Part shown: positions 1-8,023 of the stretch, one piece after another | Layout of the letters: each line of letters begins with the position of its first letter | Position numbering within the stretch: the stretch's first letter is position 1 | Source: Jannaschia sp. M317 | Lineage (GTDB): Bacteria > Pseudomonadota > Alphaproteobacteria > Rhodobacterales > Rhodobacteraceae | Assembly (NCBI RefSeq): GCF_025141175.1 | Contig: NZ_CP081155.1 | Coordinates: forward strand, 1,517,001 to 1,581,000 | DNA: 64,000 bases | Reading direction: 5' to 3' | Position numbers and translations under genes: made by a program | The notes under the pieces: model-generated | What the model was told of the DNA's origin: nothing | The model's database searches: none | The model's input: the letters and a program-made list of their open reading frames with translations, nothing else

Positions 1-113
1 GTCAGGCCCAGAACCGCGGTCCCGTCCGTCCAGAAGCGCGTCGCGTGAGGGTAGGTGCCGCGCAGCCCGTGGGCAGCCAGGTTGCTGCGCAGGAACATCG
101 TGTCCTCCGGCAT
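1..113 (-). CDS. GNAT-like N-acetyltransferase, N-terminal fragment (runs off the window)
   Basis: The reverse strand encodes an N-terminus beginning MPEDTMFLRSNLAAHGL and continuing through RGTYPHATRFW to the window edge. The pattern MFLRSNL..HGL followed by a YPHA.RFW strand resembles the start of small GNAT acetyltransferases of Rhodobacterales, but only 37 codons are present, so no acetyl-CoA loop can be checked. The ATG at 113 is the only ATG in the open frame before MFLR; the frame stays open upstream inside the end of rsmE, so an alternative upstream start is possible. It lies downstream of rsmE on the same strand and may be cotranscribed with it. Family assignment is an inference from motif memory. 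Confidence 0.45.
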   Translation of the reverse strand, partial: MPEDTMFLRSNLAAHGLRGTYPHATRFWTDGTAVLGL

Positions 114-162
114 CCGGCTCAGATTGGCGTCGAGGCGGGCGGGGGCCGCCGGATCGTCGGGA

Positions 163-900
163 TCACCGCCAGTCGCCCCGTGCCGCCTGCCAAAGCGTCA
201 GCGCCGCCACCGCCGCCGTATCCGCCCGCAGGATGCGCGGGCCGAGGGCCACGGGCACGGCGAAGGGCAGGGCGCGCAGGCGGTCGCGTTCCTCGGGGGC
301 GAAGCCGCCCTCCGGCCCGATCAGTATCGCGGCGGGGGCGGGGGGGAAGGCCCCGGCCTCGCCGCCCTCGGACCAGAGGGGATCGTCCGACAGCGTCTCG
401 TCGCAGAACACCAGCGCGCGGCCCTCGGGCCAGTCGTGCAGCAGCCGGTCGAGCGTGACCAGATCGGTCACCTCGGGCACGAAGGTGCCACCGCATTGCT
501 CGGCGGCTTCGACCGCGTGGGCCTGCAGGCGGTCGCGGCGGATGCGTTCGGAATTGGTGAACCGCGTGGCGACGGGCAGGATGCGGGCGGCCCCCAGTTC
601 CACCGCCTTCTCGACGATGAAATCGGTGCGCGCCTTCTTGATCGGTGCAAAGATCAGCCAGAGGTCGGGGGGATCGCGCTGTTCGGCCACGCGATCCTCG
701 CAGACCAGCGCGCCACCGCGTTTCGTCGCAGCCTCGATCCGGGCGCGCCACGCCCCGTTCGCCCCGTCGAAGACCGTCAGCGTGTCGCCGGGCGACAGCC
801 GCATGACGCCGGACAGGTAGTGCGCCTGCTCCCGCGTCAGTTCGACGGATTGCCCTGTGCCGACCGGCTGGCCTACATGAAGTCTGACTTTGCTGTCCAT
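163..900 (-). CDS. rsmE: 16S rRNA (uracil-1498-N3)-methyltransferase RsmE
   Basis: A 245-residue SPOUT-class methyltransferase, the usual length for RsmE, which methylates U1498 of 16S rRNA in the 30S subunit. The N-terminal PUA-like part holds the QAHYLSGVMRL segment (residues 25-35). The C-terminal trefoil knot that binds S-adenosylmethionine shows LIGPEGGF (193-200) and LGPRILRADTA (219-229), both diagnostic. The ATG start is only 11 bases from the GTG start of divergent ubiA, so promoter elements for each gene must lie inside the other's coding sequence. It would transcribe into the GNAT-like gene. Identification is secure from the knot motifs. Confidence 0.95.
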   Translation of the reverse strand: MDSKVRLHVGQPVGTGQSVELTREQAHYLSGVMRLSPGDTLTVFDGANGAWRARIEAATKRGGALVCEDRVAEQRDPPDLWLIFAPIKKARTDFIVEKAVELGAARILPVATRFTNSERIRRDRLQAHAVEAAEQCGGTFVPEVTDLVTLDRLLHDWPEGRALVFCDETLSDDPLWSEGGEAGAFPPAPAAILIGPEGGFAPEERDRLRALPFAVPVALGPRILRADTAAVAALTLWQAARGDWR

Positions 901-911
901 GAGGCTCTCTA

Positions 912-1856
912 GTGTCCGAAACGCTCCCCGATCAAGGACAGGTGGCCGACGCCGTCAAGGGCAACTGGGTCGATACCCTGGCCCCGGCGGTCACGCGCCC
1001 CTATCTGCGGCTGTCGCGGGCGGACCGCCCGATTGGCACCTGGCTGCTGCTGTTGCCGTGTTGGTGGGGCCTGGTGCTGGCGGTTGCTGCGACCGGGTTC
1101 CGGGTCGAGGCGTTGTGGATCGCGCTGGGTTGCGCGTTAGGCGCGTTCCTGATGCGCGGCGCGGGGTGCACCTGGAACGACGTCACCGATCGCGAAATCG
1201 ACGCGGGCGTCGCGCGCACCCGGTCACGCCCGATCCCGTCGGGGCAGGTGACGCCCCTGCAGGCACTGGGCTGGATGGGGGTGCAGGCGGCGCTGGCCTT
1301 CGGGATCCTGCTGACGTTTCACCCGACGGCGATTGCCTTGGGCGTGCTGGCCCTGTTGCCGGTGGCGATCTATCCCTTTGCCAAGCGGTTCACCTGGTGG
1401 CCGCAGGTGTTCCTGGGACTGGCGTTCAATTGGGGCGCGCTGCTGGCCTGGGCGGCCTATACCGGGTCGCTGAGCCTGGCACCGGTGATGCTCTATCTCG
1501 GCGGGATCGCCTGGACGCTGTTTTACGATACGATCTACGCCTATCAGGACGTGGAAGACGACGCGCTGATCGGGGTCAAATCCACGGCGCGGCGGTTCGG
1601 GGACCGTCCGGGTCCCTGGATGAACGGGTTCCTGATGGCCACGGTTGCCCTGCTGTCCATGGGCGTTCTGGCCGCGCTGCCTGTCGGTCCGGCGCTGGTG
1701 GCGATGCTGGGGGTCTGGGCGATGGGGTGGCACCTGGTCTGGCAATTGTCCCGGCTGGACATCGCCGATCCGGCGCGGTGCCTGGCATTGTTTCGCGCCA
1801 ACAGCACGACCGGCCTGATCCCCCTGCCGTTTTTCGCCGTCGCTGCATTGCTCTGA
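912..1856 (+). CDS. ubiA: 4-hydroxybenzoate polyprenyltransferase UbiA
   Basis: A 314-residue integral membrane prenyltransferase of ubiquinone synthesis that attaches the polyprenyl tail to 4-hydroxybenzoate at the inner membrane. The first aspartate-rich motif is WNDVTDREID (residues 88-97), followed by ARTRSRPI; the second is DTIYAYQDVEDD near residue 205. Both are needed for Mg-diphosphate binding. About eight hydrophobic segments surround them. Start is GTG at 912; a further in-frame GTG at 942 is possible, but the longer form keeps the usual N-terminal extension. It is divergent from rsmE with almost no intergenic DNA. Confidence 0.93.
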   Translation: MSETLPDQGQVADAVKGNWVDTLAPAVTRPYLRLSRADRPIGTWLLLLPCWWGLVLAVAATGFRVEALWIALGCALGAFLMRGAGCTWNDVTDREIDAGVARTRSRPIPSGQVTPLQALGWMGVQAALAFGILLTFHPTAIALGVLALLPVAIYPFAKRFTWWPQVFLGLAFNWGALLAWAAYTGSLSLAPVMLYLGGIAWTLFYDTIYAYQDVEDDALIGVKSTARRFGDRPGPWMNGFLMATVALLSMGVLAALPVGPALVAMLGVWAMGWHLVWQLSRLDIADPARCLALFRANSTTGLIPLPFFAVAALL

Positions 1857-1867
1857 TTGCCCAGCCG

Positions 1868-1882
1868 TTAACGGTTCGCTAA
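1868..1882 (+). promoter_or_regulatory. CtrA-like box (TTAA-N7-CTAA) upstream of the OmpA-family gene
   Basis: TTAACGGTTCGCTAA matches the alphaproteobacterial CtrA consensus TTAA-N7-TTAA with one base changed. It sits 31-45 bases upstream of the OmpA-family start codon, a position where it could overlap a promoter. Two other degenerate copies occur in the window (22644 and 49423). Seen: the motif. Inferred: any CtrA binding. Confidence 0.25.
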
Positions 1883-1912
1883 GCACAGCGGACGCATCAG
1901 CTGACGGATCCC

Positions 1913-3871
1913 ATGAGCCGCAATCAGACCATCGCCACCACCGCAGCCTTCGTGCTGGCCGCCGCAACCGCAGCGGCCGCGGCCTGGGTTTCTGCCGATT
2001 ACATCGAACGCAGTTCGCGCGACGCCGTGCGCGAACGGCTGTCGGGTCAGGGGATGGACTGGCTCGACGTGCGCACCGATGGCCTGCAACTGATCCTGAC
2101 CGGCATGGCCCCCGATGAACGTGCCCGGTTCCGCGCGGTGACCGAGGCGGGGGCTGTCGTCGATCCGGGTCGCGTGCTGGACGCGATGGATGTGCGCGCG
2201 TCGGCCCCGGCAATGGCGCCGCGCTTTGCGCTGGAAATCCTGCGCAACCAGGACGCCGTTTCGTTGATTGGCCTGACCCCGGCAGAGACCTCTGGCGAAG
2301 GCATCGCCGCCTTGATCGCCCGCGCCAACCTTGATGTCACCGACATGGTGGAACGGGTTGCCTATGACACCCCCGAGACATGGGGCGATGCGGTGGCCTT
2401 TGCGCTGACGGCGCTGGACCTGCTGCCGCGGGCCAAGATCTCGGTCGAGCCGGGGCGCGTCAAGGTGACCGCCGTGGCCGACAGCGATCAGGAACGCCGC
2501 CGTCTGGAACGGGACCTGAACGCGGCCAAGCCTGCCGGGCTGGATCTGACGCTGGCCATTGCCGCGCCACGCCCGGTGATCACGCCCTTTACGTTGCGTT
2601 TCGTCATGCCCGAACAGGGGCGCCCCCGGTTCGAGGCCTGCGCCGTCGACAGCGAGGCGGCCCGCGCCAAGGTTCTGCGCGTGGCGGGCGAGGCCGGATA
2701 TCAGGGCACGCCCACCTGTGTGATCGGGCTTGGTGTGCCCTCGGCGTCCTGGGGGGATGCGGCGGCGCTGTCGATCGCGACCTTGGCCGAGTTGGGCGGC
2801 GGGTCGGTGACCCTGTCGGACGCGGATGTGACGCTGGTGGCGCGTGAGGGCACGGTACAATCCGCCTTCGACACCGCCGTGGCCGAGCTGGAAACCGCGC
2901 TGCCCGATATTTTCGCGCTGAGCGCAGTGCTGCCGGAGGCCCCCCAGGCCGAGGGCGGCGAGGGGCAGGTCGAAACCCCCGAATTCACCGCAACCCTGTC
3001 GCCCGAAGGTCAGGTCCAATTGCGGGGCAGGCTGTATGACGAGGCGCAGGAGGCGGCGGTGCTGAGCTATGGGCGCGCCCTGTTCGGGTCGCAGCGGACC
3101 TATATCGCAACCCGCCAGGACGAATCGTTGCCGCAGGGCTGGCCCGCCCGCGTGCTGGCCGCGCTGGACGTGCTGTCACGGCTGGAAAACGGGGCCGTCG
3201 TGGTGCGACCCGATCTGGTCGCCATTCGCGGTGTCACTGGCAACCCCGAGGCCGAGGCCGAGATTTCCCGCATCCTGTCTGACAAGCTGGGCGCAGAGGC
3301 GAATTTCCGGGCCGATATCGACTACAACGAAGAGCTGGATCCGCTGCTGAGCATTCCGACGCCCGAGGGCTGCGAGGAACAGTTGAACGCGGTGCTGGTG
3401 GAACAGAAGCTGACCTTTGCGCCGGGCGAGGCAGTGATCGACACCGCCGGCGAGGGCCAGCTGAAGCGGTTGGTTGACCTGCTGGACCTGTGCGGGCGCA
3501 ACGTCTTTGAGGTTGGCGGACATACGGACAGCCAGGGGCGCGAAGTCATGAACCTGGATCTGTCGCAATCGCGGGCCGAGGCGGTGCGCCTGGCCCTGAT
3601 CGAACGCGGCACCCCGCCCAGCCAGCTGATCGCCAAGGGTTATGGCGAGGCGGAGCCCATCGACGACAACGGCACCGAGGCAGGGCGCGAGGCGAACCGG
3701 CGCATCACCTTTACCCTGATCGGTCGTCGCGACCGCGAAGGCGATCCGATCGCCGCAACCGACACCCCGGAAACCGGCGACGCAGACCCGCCGGCCAACA
3801 CGCCAGAGGCCGACCCCGCCGAAGCCGAAGCGCTTGCCGAAGACAAAGCCAGTGAGGAGGGCGACCAATGA
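1913..3871 (+). CDS. OmpA-family cell-envelope protein with C-terminal peptidoglycan-binding domain
   Basis: A 652-residue exported protein. Residues 7-28 form an alanine-rich hydrophobic segment (signal anchor or signal peptide). Residues about 30-470 hold repeated alpha/beta stretches with the look of BON-like modules. Residues about 500-605 are a complete OmpA/MotB domain with GHTDSQG (536-542) and the NLDLSQSRAEAV segment that holds diaminopimelate in peptidoglycan. The tail from about 610 is rich in D, E, P and A and probably disordered. The stop overlaps the start of the next gene in ATGA, so the two are an operon. The role is probably anchoring the envelope to the wall; no more specific function can be read from the sequence. 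Confidence 0.85.
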   Translation: MSRNQTIATTAAFVLAAATAAAAAWVSADYIERSSRDAVRERLSGQGMDWLDVRTDGLQLILTGMAPDERARFRAVTEAGAVVDPGRVLDAMDVRASAPAMAPRFALEILRNQDAVSLIGLTPAETSGEGIAALIARANLDVTDMVERVAYDTPETWGDAVAFALTALDLLPRAKISVEPGRVKVTAVADSDQERRRLERDLNAAKPAGLDLTLAIAAPRPVITPFTLRFVMPEQGRPRFEACAVDSEAARAKVLRVAGEAGYQGTPTCVIGLGVPSASWGDAAALSIATLAELGGGSVTLSDADVTLVAREGTVQSAFDTAVAELETALPDIFALSAVLPEAPQAEGGEGQVETPEFTATLSPEGQVQLRGRLYDEAQEAAVLSYGRALFGSQRTYIATRQDESLPQGWPARVLAALDVLSRLENGAVVVRPDLVAIRGVTGNPEAEAEISRILSDKLGAEANFRADIDYNEELDPLLSIPTPEGCEEQLNAVLVEQKLTFAPGEAVIDTAGEGQLKRLVDLLDLCGRNVFEVGGHTDSQGREVMNLDLSQSRAEAVRLALIERGTPPSQLIAKGYGEAEPIDDNGTEAGREANRRITFTLIGRRDREGDPIAATDTPETGDADPPANTPEADPAEAEALAEDKASEEGDQ

Positions 3872-4191
3872 ACCGCCTGGAGTTCGTTATCGCCATCGCG
3901 GTGATCCTGTTCGTGGCCTTCATGCTGGGCTGGTTCGCCTCCTGGTTGGTGAACCGGTTCAGCCGCGTCACCCATTCCGACATGGCGGAGTTGGAGGATA
4001 TGGCCAAATCCCTGCACGACGCCGAAGAACAGCGCGACGAGGCGATCACCTACCTGCAGTATCGCGAGCAGGAACTGACCACTCAGGTGACCCAGACCGA
4101 GGCAGAGCTGAAGGCCGCCATGGAAGGGTTGCGCGAAGCCCGGCAGGAAGCCGCCGAGCTGCGCGGCTATATCGAGAGCCTGAACGCCTAG
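3868..4191 (+). CDS. Small membrane-anchored coiled-coil protein
   Basis: A 107-residue protein with one membrane helix (about residues 5-30, rich in V, I, A, F), then a long charged helix from about 38 onward with heptad-like spacing (SDMAELEDMAKSLHDAEEQR and EAELKAAMEGLREARQEAA), which predicts a coiled coil. It overlaps the upstream OmpA-family gene by four bases and ends 4 bases past the start of convergent coding. It probably works with the OmpA-family protein at the envelope. I recognise it as a conserved hypothetical in this group but know no function. Confidence 0.7.
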   Translation: MNRLEFVIAIAVILFVAFMLGWFASWLVNRFSRVTHSDMAELEDMAKSLHDAEEQRDEAITYLQYREQELTTQVTQTEAELKAAMEGLREARQEAAELRGYIESLNA

Positions 4192-4667
4192 GCCGCAAGG
4201 ACCGCCGCCATCCAGGCCGTGGCGGCGACGATCCCGCCCAGAACACGCAGGTGGTTCCAACGTGTCCAGCCCTGCGCATAGGCTGGCCAATAGGCCTGCG
4301 CCGCTGCGCTGCCGTCGGGCATCGCAGCCAGGCGTTCGTTCATCGGCACATTGCCCGCAACGGTCACGCCGATGACCCCCAGCAGGTAGGCCACCGCACC
4401 CGCCATGATGGCCGGATTGCCCCAGCCCAGCCACAGCGCCAGCGCCGAGACCGGCCCCAACCCCAAGGTCAGCGTCAGGAACAGCGTGCGGAACACACGG
4501 CGGTTGACGATCTGCATGGCCTCGGAGCCTGCCGCCGGTTGCGCCACCGAAAGCGATGGCATCACCAGTTCCGAAAAGGTCAGAAACACGCCTGCGACCA
4601 ACGCCGCGCACAATGCCATCGCCGCCAGGACGTATGGCAGCAGTCCCGCGTCCCACAGCCCGGTCAT
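4188..4667 (-). CDS. DUF1772-like four-helix membrane protein
   Basis: A 159-residue integral membrane protein with about four hydrophobic helices (residues 10-32, 60-80, 86-106 and 142-158). The pattern FSELVMPSL, NRRVFRTLF and NVPMNERL...YWPAYAQGWTRWNHLR is the signature of the DUF1772 (anthrone oxygenase-like) family, whose N.P.N..L and W...NH.R segments are conserved. Start chosen at the ATG overlapping the upstream gene's stop (ATGA at 4664-4667). It is the second gene of an operon with the NAD(P)-binding protein, controlled by the divergent TetR regulator. Substrate unknown. Confidence 0.65.
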   Translation of the reverse strand: MTGLWDAGLLPYVLAAMALCAALVAGVFLTFSELVMPSLSVAQPAAGSEAMQIVNRRVFRTLFLTLTLGLGPVSALALWLGWGNPAIMAGAVAYLLGVIGVTVAGNVPMNERLAAMPDGSAAAQAYWPAYAQGWTRWNHLRVLGGIVAATAWMAAVLAA

Positions 4668-5293
4668 GCCGAAACCGCCACGGCGCGGCCCGCGTTGCTG
4701 CGGTCGGCCAGTTGGCGCGTCAGGAACACGGCCAGATCGGCACGGCTGATCTTCAGCTTCAGGCCGCGTGTCTCGGGGCCGAACCCTTCGAGGTAGTCGC
4801 CGGTGGCGGGGCCATCGGTGAAGGCGCCGGGGCGAACCAGCGTCCAATCCAGGCCGCTGGCGCGGACCATGTCTTCCTGCCGCTGATGGTCCTGAAAGAC
4901 AGGGCGGAGCAGCGCCCCGAACATGATCCGTTTCCAGAAGAAGTTGAGGTTGGACCAGCTTTCGTGGGCACCCAGTGTGCTTTGCACGATCAGGCGGCGG
5001 ATGCCGTGGTGCTGCATGCCTCGGATAATGGCCAGCGTCCCCTGCGAGCGGATCGTGCTGCGCCGGGTCATGCCTGCGCCCAGGGTGACGACGACGGCAT
5101 CCTGTCCCTGCAGCGCGGCGGTAACGGCGGCGGCGTCGGTGGCGTCGCCTGCGATGCGGGTCAGGGCGGGGGCCTCGATGTCCAGCTTGTCCGGATTGCG
5201 CGCAAAGGCGGTGACGCGATGGCCCGCGTCCAGCATGCGTTGCGTGGCGAGGCGGCCGACAGTGCCGGTGGCACCGAAGATGATGACGTTCAT
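4664..5293 (-). CDS. NAD(P)-binding NmrA/SDR-like epimerase-family protein
   Basis: A 209-residue atypical short-chain dehydrogenase. The N-terminus MNVIIFGATGTVGRLATQRM is a Rossmann glycine motif (GATGTVG), followed by the ARNPDK loop expected for NADP binding, D53 region AGDATD, and VVTLGAG. There is no clear YxxxK catalytic pair, as in NmrA-like and other atypical SDRs. The start at 5293 was preferred to the upstream ATG because it sits directly before the Rossmann strand and follows GAAAGGATCC, a good ribosome site. A perfect operator palindrome lies about 20 bases upstream, so expression is probably TetR-controlled. The physiological substrate cannot be inferred. Confidence 0.85.
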   Translation of the reverse strand: MNVIIFGATGTVGRLATQRMLDAGHRVTAFARNPDKLDIEAPALTRIAGDATDAAAVTAALQGQDAVVVTLGAGMTRRSTIRSQGTLAIIRGMQHHGIRRLIVQSTLGAHESWSNLNFFWKRIMFGALLRPVFQDHQRQEDMVRASGLDWTLVRPGAFTDGPATGDYLEGFGPETRGLKLKISRADLAVFLTRQLADRSNAGRAVAVSA

Positions 5294-5314
5294 GGCGGAT
5301 CCTTTCGAGGTGAG

Positions 5315-5331
5315 CTTTACACGGTGTAAAG
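5315..5331. promoter_or_regulatory. TetR-type operator, perfect palindrome (site 1)
   Basis: CTTTACAC-G-GTGTAAAG is a perfect 17-bp inverted repeat with 8-bp arms, lying between the divergent tetR gene and the reductase gene. It sits 22-38 bases upstream of the reductase start codon. The same half-site recurs in site 2. A TTGACG hexamer begins directly after it at 5332. Confidence 0.6.
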
Positions 5332-5356
5332 TTGACGTCCCGGTCATAAGTGGTAG

Positions 5357-5373
5357 CTTTACATGATGTCAAG
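5357..5373. promoter_or_regulatory. TetR-type operator, near-perfect palindrome (site 2)
   Basis: CTTTACAT-G-ATGTCAAG is an inverted repeat with one mismatch and the same CTTTACAY half-site as site 1, 42 bases centre to centre (four helical turns). It overlaps the tetR start codon, so binding here would block tetR expression itself, which fits autoregulation. Confidence 0.5.
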
Positions 5374-5950
5374 CGACTCAAAATCCTCCCGCGATCGCAT
5401 CCTGGATGCCGCGCTCGACCTTCTTGAAAACAAGGGGGAAAAGCCGGTCCGCATGTCCGATATCGCCAAGGCCGCCGGGCTGAGCCGGCAGGCGGTCTAT
5501 CTCAACTTTCCGAATCGCGCCGAGCTGCTGATCGCCGCGACCCGCCATCTGGACAGCCGTGCCGACGTCGACATCCGGCTGGCCGCCAGTCGGGCCGCAA
5601 CATCGGGGACGGAGCGGCTGCGTCTTTGGGTGGCGGCCTGGGGCGATTACATTCCGGTCATCCACGGCGTGTCCCGTGCGATCCTTGCGATGAAGGACAC
5701 TGACCCGGAGGCAGAGGCCGCCTGGGATGATCGCATGGCCGCGATGCGCGACGGGTGCGCGGCGGCGGTGGCGGCATTGCAGGCCGACGGGCATCTGGCC
5801 CGCGACCTGTCAGAAACGCAGGCAACGGACCTTCTGTGGTCCTTGCTGTCGGTGCGGATGTGGCAGCACCTGTGCCTTGATTGCGGCTGGTCGCAGGCCG
5901 CGTACCTGGCCGAGATGCAGGTCCTGGCGGCGCGGCGCCTGATTGCCTAG
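5363..5950 (+). CDS. TetR/AcrR-family transcriptional repressor
   Basis: A 195-residue one-component regulator. The N-terminal DNA-binding domain runs RDRILDAALDLLENKGEKP, then MSDIAKAAGLSRQAVYLNF, the classical TetR helix-turn-helix (about residues 30-50). The rest is an all-helical ligand domain with no recognisable specificity. It is divergent from the reductase/DUF1772 operon, and two CTTTACAY palindromes lie in the 69-bp gap, one of them over its own start. It most likely represses both units and releases on an unknown small ligand. The stop codon overlaps the stop of the convergent gene in the tetranucleotide CTAG. Confidence 0.9.
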   Translation: MMSSDSKSSRDRILDAALDLLENKGEKPVRMSDIAKAAGLSRQAVYLNFPNRAELLIAATRHLDSRADVDIRLAASRAATSGTERLRLWVAAWGDYIPVIHGVSRAILAMKDTDPEAEAAWDDRMAAMRDGCAAAVAALQADGHLARDLSETQATDLLWSLLSVRMWQHLCLDCGWSQAAYLAEMQVLAARRLIA

Positions 5951-6819
5951 GGCACGGGGCGGAGCGTCGAGGCGGGCAGGATCAAGGTGATCCCCTTGCA
6001 GGGCCCCTGCGCAAAGCTGGTCGTCCACCACCCCTCCGGGTCGGTTGGCCGGGCCTTTACCGGCAAGGGCGCACCCGCGTCGGCGCAGCCGCGCAACAAG
6101 GGAACGACCGCTGCGGGCAGGGGGGCATCGCGGGCGATGAACAGGTCCATAGGCTCGGGCTTTGGCGGGCCCTGCAGCCAGGCCAGCGTGGCAAGCGCGG
6201 GCAACGCCAGCACGAAGTAGCCCATCAGCCGCCCCGTGACGTGCCGCGTTTCCTTTTCCAGCATCAGCCCGGCGGCCAGATCCTCTGCCGCGTTGCGAAA
6301 GGCCCGCAGGGTGGCGTCGGTCGGGGCGGTGCGGGGGGCGGACGTCAGGTAGGCGGCTTCAACCGACAGGACATCGGGCGCGATCCTGGTCACCAGGTTG
6401 GCCAGCGGATCATCGGCGGCCTTGGGCGTGACCCCTCCGGTCGGGCCCTCGGACGGCAATTTGGCCAAGGCGGCGCGCAGGGCAGACAGGCTGCGGTAGC
6501 GGTCGTTGGTCAGGCGCGGCATATAGTGGTCCAGCCGGGCGATGACCTCCGCGTCGGTCAGATCGTCCAGCAGGAAGGGATCTTCGGTCAGTGCGTCGCT
6601 GACCAACCGCAGACCGGCAATCAGCAGGCCAAGCACGAGGGCCCCGAAGAATACCCCGGCGGCGAAGCTTTCGGGCGGCAGCTTCGGCAGGACCGCCAGC
6701 GTCAGGCCAGCGGCCAGCGCCGCGCCGACCCCCGCCAGCGTGACGGCATACCATTTCAGCGTCTCACGCAGGGATTTGCGCCACCCCGCATAGCCCGGCG
6801 TCGCAGACCCATCGGCCAT
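5947..6819 (-). CDS. Conserved membrane protein of unknown function
   Basis: A 290-residue protein with two membrane helices near the N-terminus (about residues 22-45 and 52-75) and a third near 205-222. A helical soluble segment lies between them (ALTEDPFLLDDLTDAEVIARL...). The C-terminal part, with cysteines in CADAG and QGPCKG, would then lie on the other face of the membrane. It follows a 68-residue gene with a 3-base gap, so the two are an operon. I do not recognise a named family. Its stop overlaps tetR's stop. Confidence 0.7.
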   Translation of the reverse strand: MADGSATPGYAGWRKSLRETLKWYAVTLAGVGAALAAGLTLAVLPKLPPESFAAGVFFGALVLGLLIAGLRLVSDALTEDPFLLDDLTDAEVIARLDHYMPRLTNDRYRSLSALRAALAKLPSEGPTGGVTPKAADDPLANLVTRIAPDVLSVEAAYLTSAPRTAPTDATLRAFRNAAEDLAAGLMLEKETRHVTGRLMGYFVLALPALATLAWLQGPPKPEPMDLFIARDAPLPAAVVPLLRGCADAGAPLPVKARPTDPEGWWTTSFAQGPCKGITLILPASTLRPVP

Positions 6820-6822
6820 GGA

Positions 6823-7029
6823 TCAGCTTCCCGATGTCATTTTGGAGGTGACGACGCCGGGGCGTTCTGCAAGCTGCAGCGCGCGTGCCTCGTCCTGAGC
6901 TGTCTTGAGCTGTCTGGTCAGGTCGATGAGGACCGCCGCCGCGTCCGCGCGGTCGCTGGCGGCGGCCAAGCGGTCCAGGAAGGCCGCCAGGTCCTCTGGC
7001 ATTTCGATGGCGATCTTTCGGGTTGCCAT
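6823..7029 (-). CDS. Small ribbon-helix-helix-like protein
   Basis: A 68-residue protein starting MATRKIAIEMPEDLAAFLDRL. A short basic strand followed by two amphipathic helices (residues 12-22 and 30-50) resembles CopG/Arc-type ribbon-helix-helix folds, but no family motif makes this certain. The ribosome site AAGGGGG lies just upstream of the ATG, which supports this start over the longer open frame. It is translated ahead of the membrane-protein gene at 5947-6819 with a 3-base gap. No toxin partner is adjacent, so an antitoxin role is not supported. Confidence 0.6.
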   Translation of the reverse strand: MATRKIAIEMPEDLAAFLDRLAAASDRADAAAVLIDLTRQLKTAQDEARALQLAERPGVVTSKMTSGS

Positions 7030-7118
7030 GTTGCCCCCTTGGTCCCGGTCAATGCGTGACCGAAAGGTGCCATCAGCGCGCGATTCGCGAAAGGGGCCGC
7101 AAACCCGGCCCCAGCGGA

Positions 7119-7874
7119 TCAGCGGTCGTCGTCTTCGTCGTCGTCCTCGCCCTCGGGCAGGTTGAAGAAGCTGTCGGCGTCGCGGACGTCGCGGGTGTCC
7201 CTCGGCTCTTCGTCGTCGGTGCCCGACAAGGTGAAGCTTTCCAGACCGGAGATGTTCGACGGCATCTTCGGCTCGTCCTCCTGGCCCAGCGATTGTTCGG
7301 TCGAGACCAGCTTGCGGCGTTCCTCGTCGGTCATGACTTCGCCATCTGCGGCCTTCTTGGCGGCGGCTTTCTGGACGGCGGCGTCCAGCTCGGACTGCTT
7401 GCACAGACCCAGGGCGACCGGGTCGATCGGCTGGATGTTCTGGATGTTCCAGTGCGTGCGTTCGCGGATGGCCCCGATGGTCGGCTTGGTGGTGCCGATC
7501 AGCTTGGAGATCTGGGCGTCAGACAATTCCGGGTGGAACTTGACCAGCCACAGGATCGAGGCGGGACGATCCTGACGCTTGGACAGAGGGGTGTAGCGCG
7601 GGCCACGGCGCTTTTCTTCGCCGACGGCGGCGGCGTTGAATTTCAGCTTGAGACGATAGGACGGCGTCTTCTCGGCCTTTTCGATTTCCTCGGCGGTCAG
7701 CTGGTTGTTGGCGACGGGGTCGAACCCCTTGACGCCGACGGCCACGTCACCGTCCGCGATGCCCTGGACCTCCAGCTCGTGAAGCTCGCAGAAGTCGCCG
7801 ATTTGACGGAACGACAGGGTGGTGTTGTCCACCAGCCAGACGGCGGTGGCCTTTGCCATGATCGGTTTGTTCAT
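7119..7874 (-). CDS. trcR: DUF1013 cell-cycle transcriptional regulator, TrcR type
   Basis: A 251-residue protein of the alphaproteobacteria-specific DUF1013 family. The N-terminus MNKPIMAKATAVWLVDNTTL, then SFRQIGDFCELHELEVQGIADG and the conserved SKLIGTTKPTIGAIRERTHW (a helix-turn-helix-like segment) are typical. The C-terminal 40 residues are very acidic, ending in EGEDDDEDDD. Start placed at 7874 because AGGAG lies about 7 bases upstream; a longer start at 7895 lacks this. TrcR proteins are linked to cell-cycle control in Caulobacter and relatives; that role is taken from the family, not shown here. It is transcribed alone. Confidence 0.85.
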   Translation of the reverse strand: MNKPIMAKATAVWLVDNTTLSFRQIGDFCELHELEVQGIADGDVAVGVKGFDPVANNQLTAEEIEKAEKTPSYRLKLKFNAAAVGEEKRRGPRYTPLSKRQDRPASILWLVKFHPELSDAQISKLIGTTKPTIGAIRERTHWNIQNIQPIDPVALGLCKQSELDAAVQKAAAKKAADGEVMTDEERRKLVSTEQSLGQEDEPKMPSNISGLESFTLSGTDDEEPRDTRDVRDADSFFNLPEGEDDDEDDDR

Positions 7875-8023
7875 CTCGGTCTCCTCTCGGATCAAATCTC
7901 TGGACCCCGGGCAAGCCTGTCCCGTCGCCCGGATCAGGGGCTTCCGGGCGGGGCCGGCTGTTCTCGCTTTCGGGGGAACTTGGGGGGCTATATAGGCAAA
8001 GGGTCCAGACAGGGGAAGCCCCG

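Noticed and set aside
5947..5950. CTAG shared by convergent stop codons (also at 46121)
   Set aside because: Two cases in 64 kb are explained by tight packing of convergent genes; no special meaning assumed.
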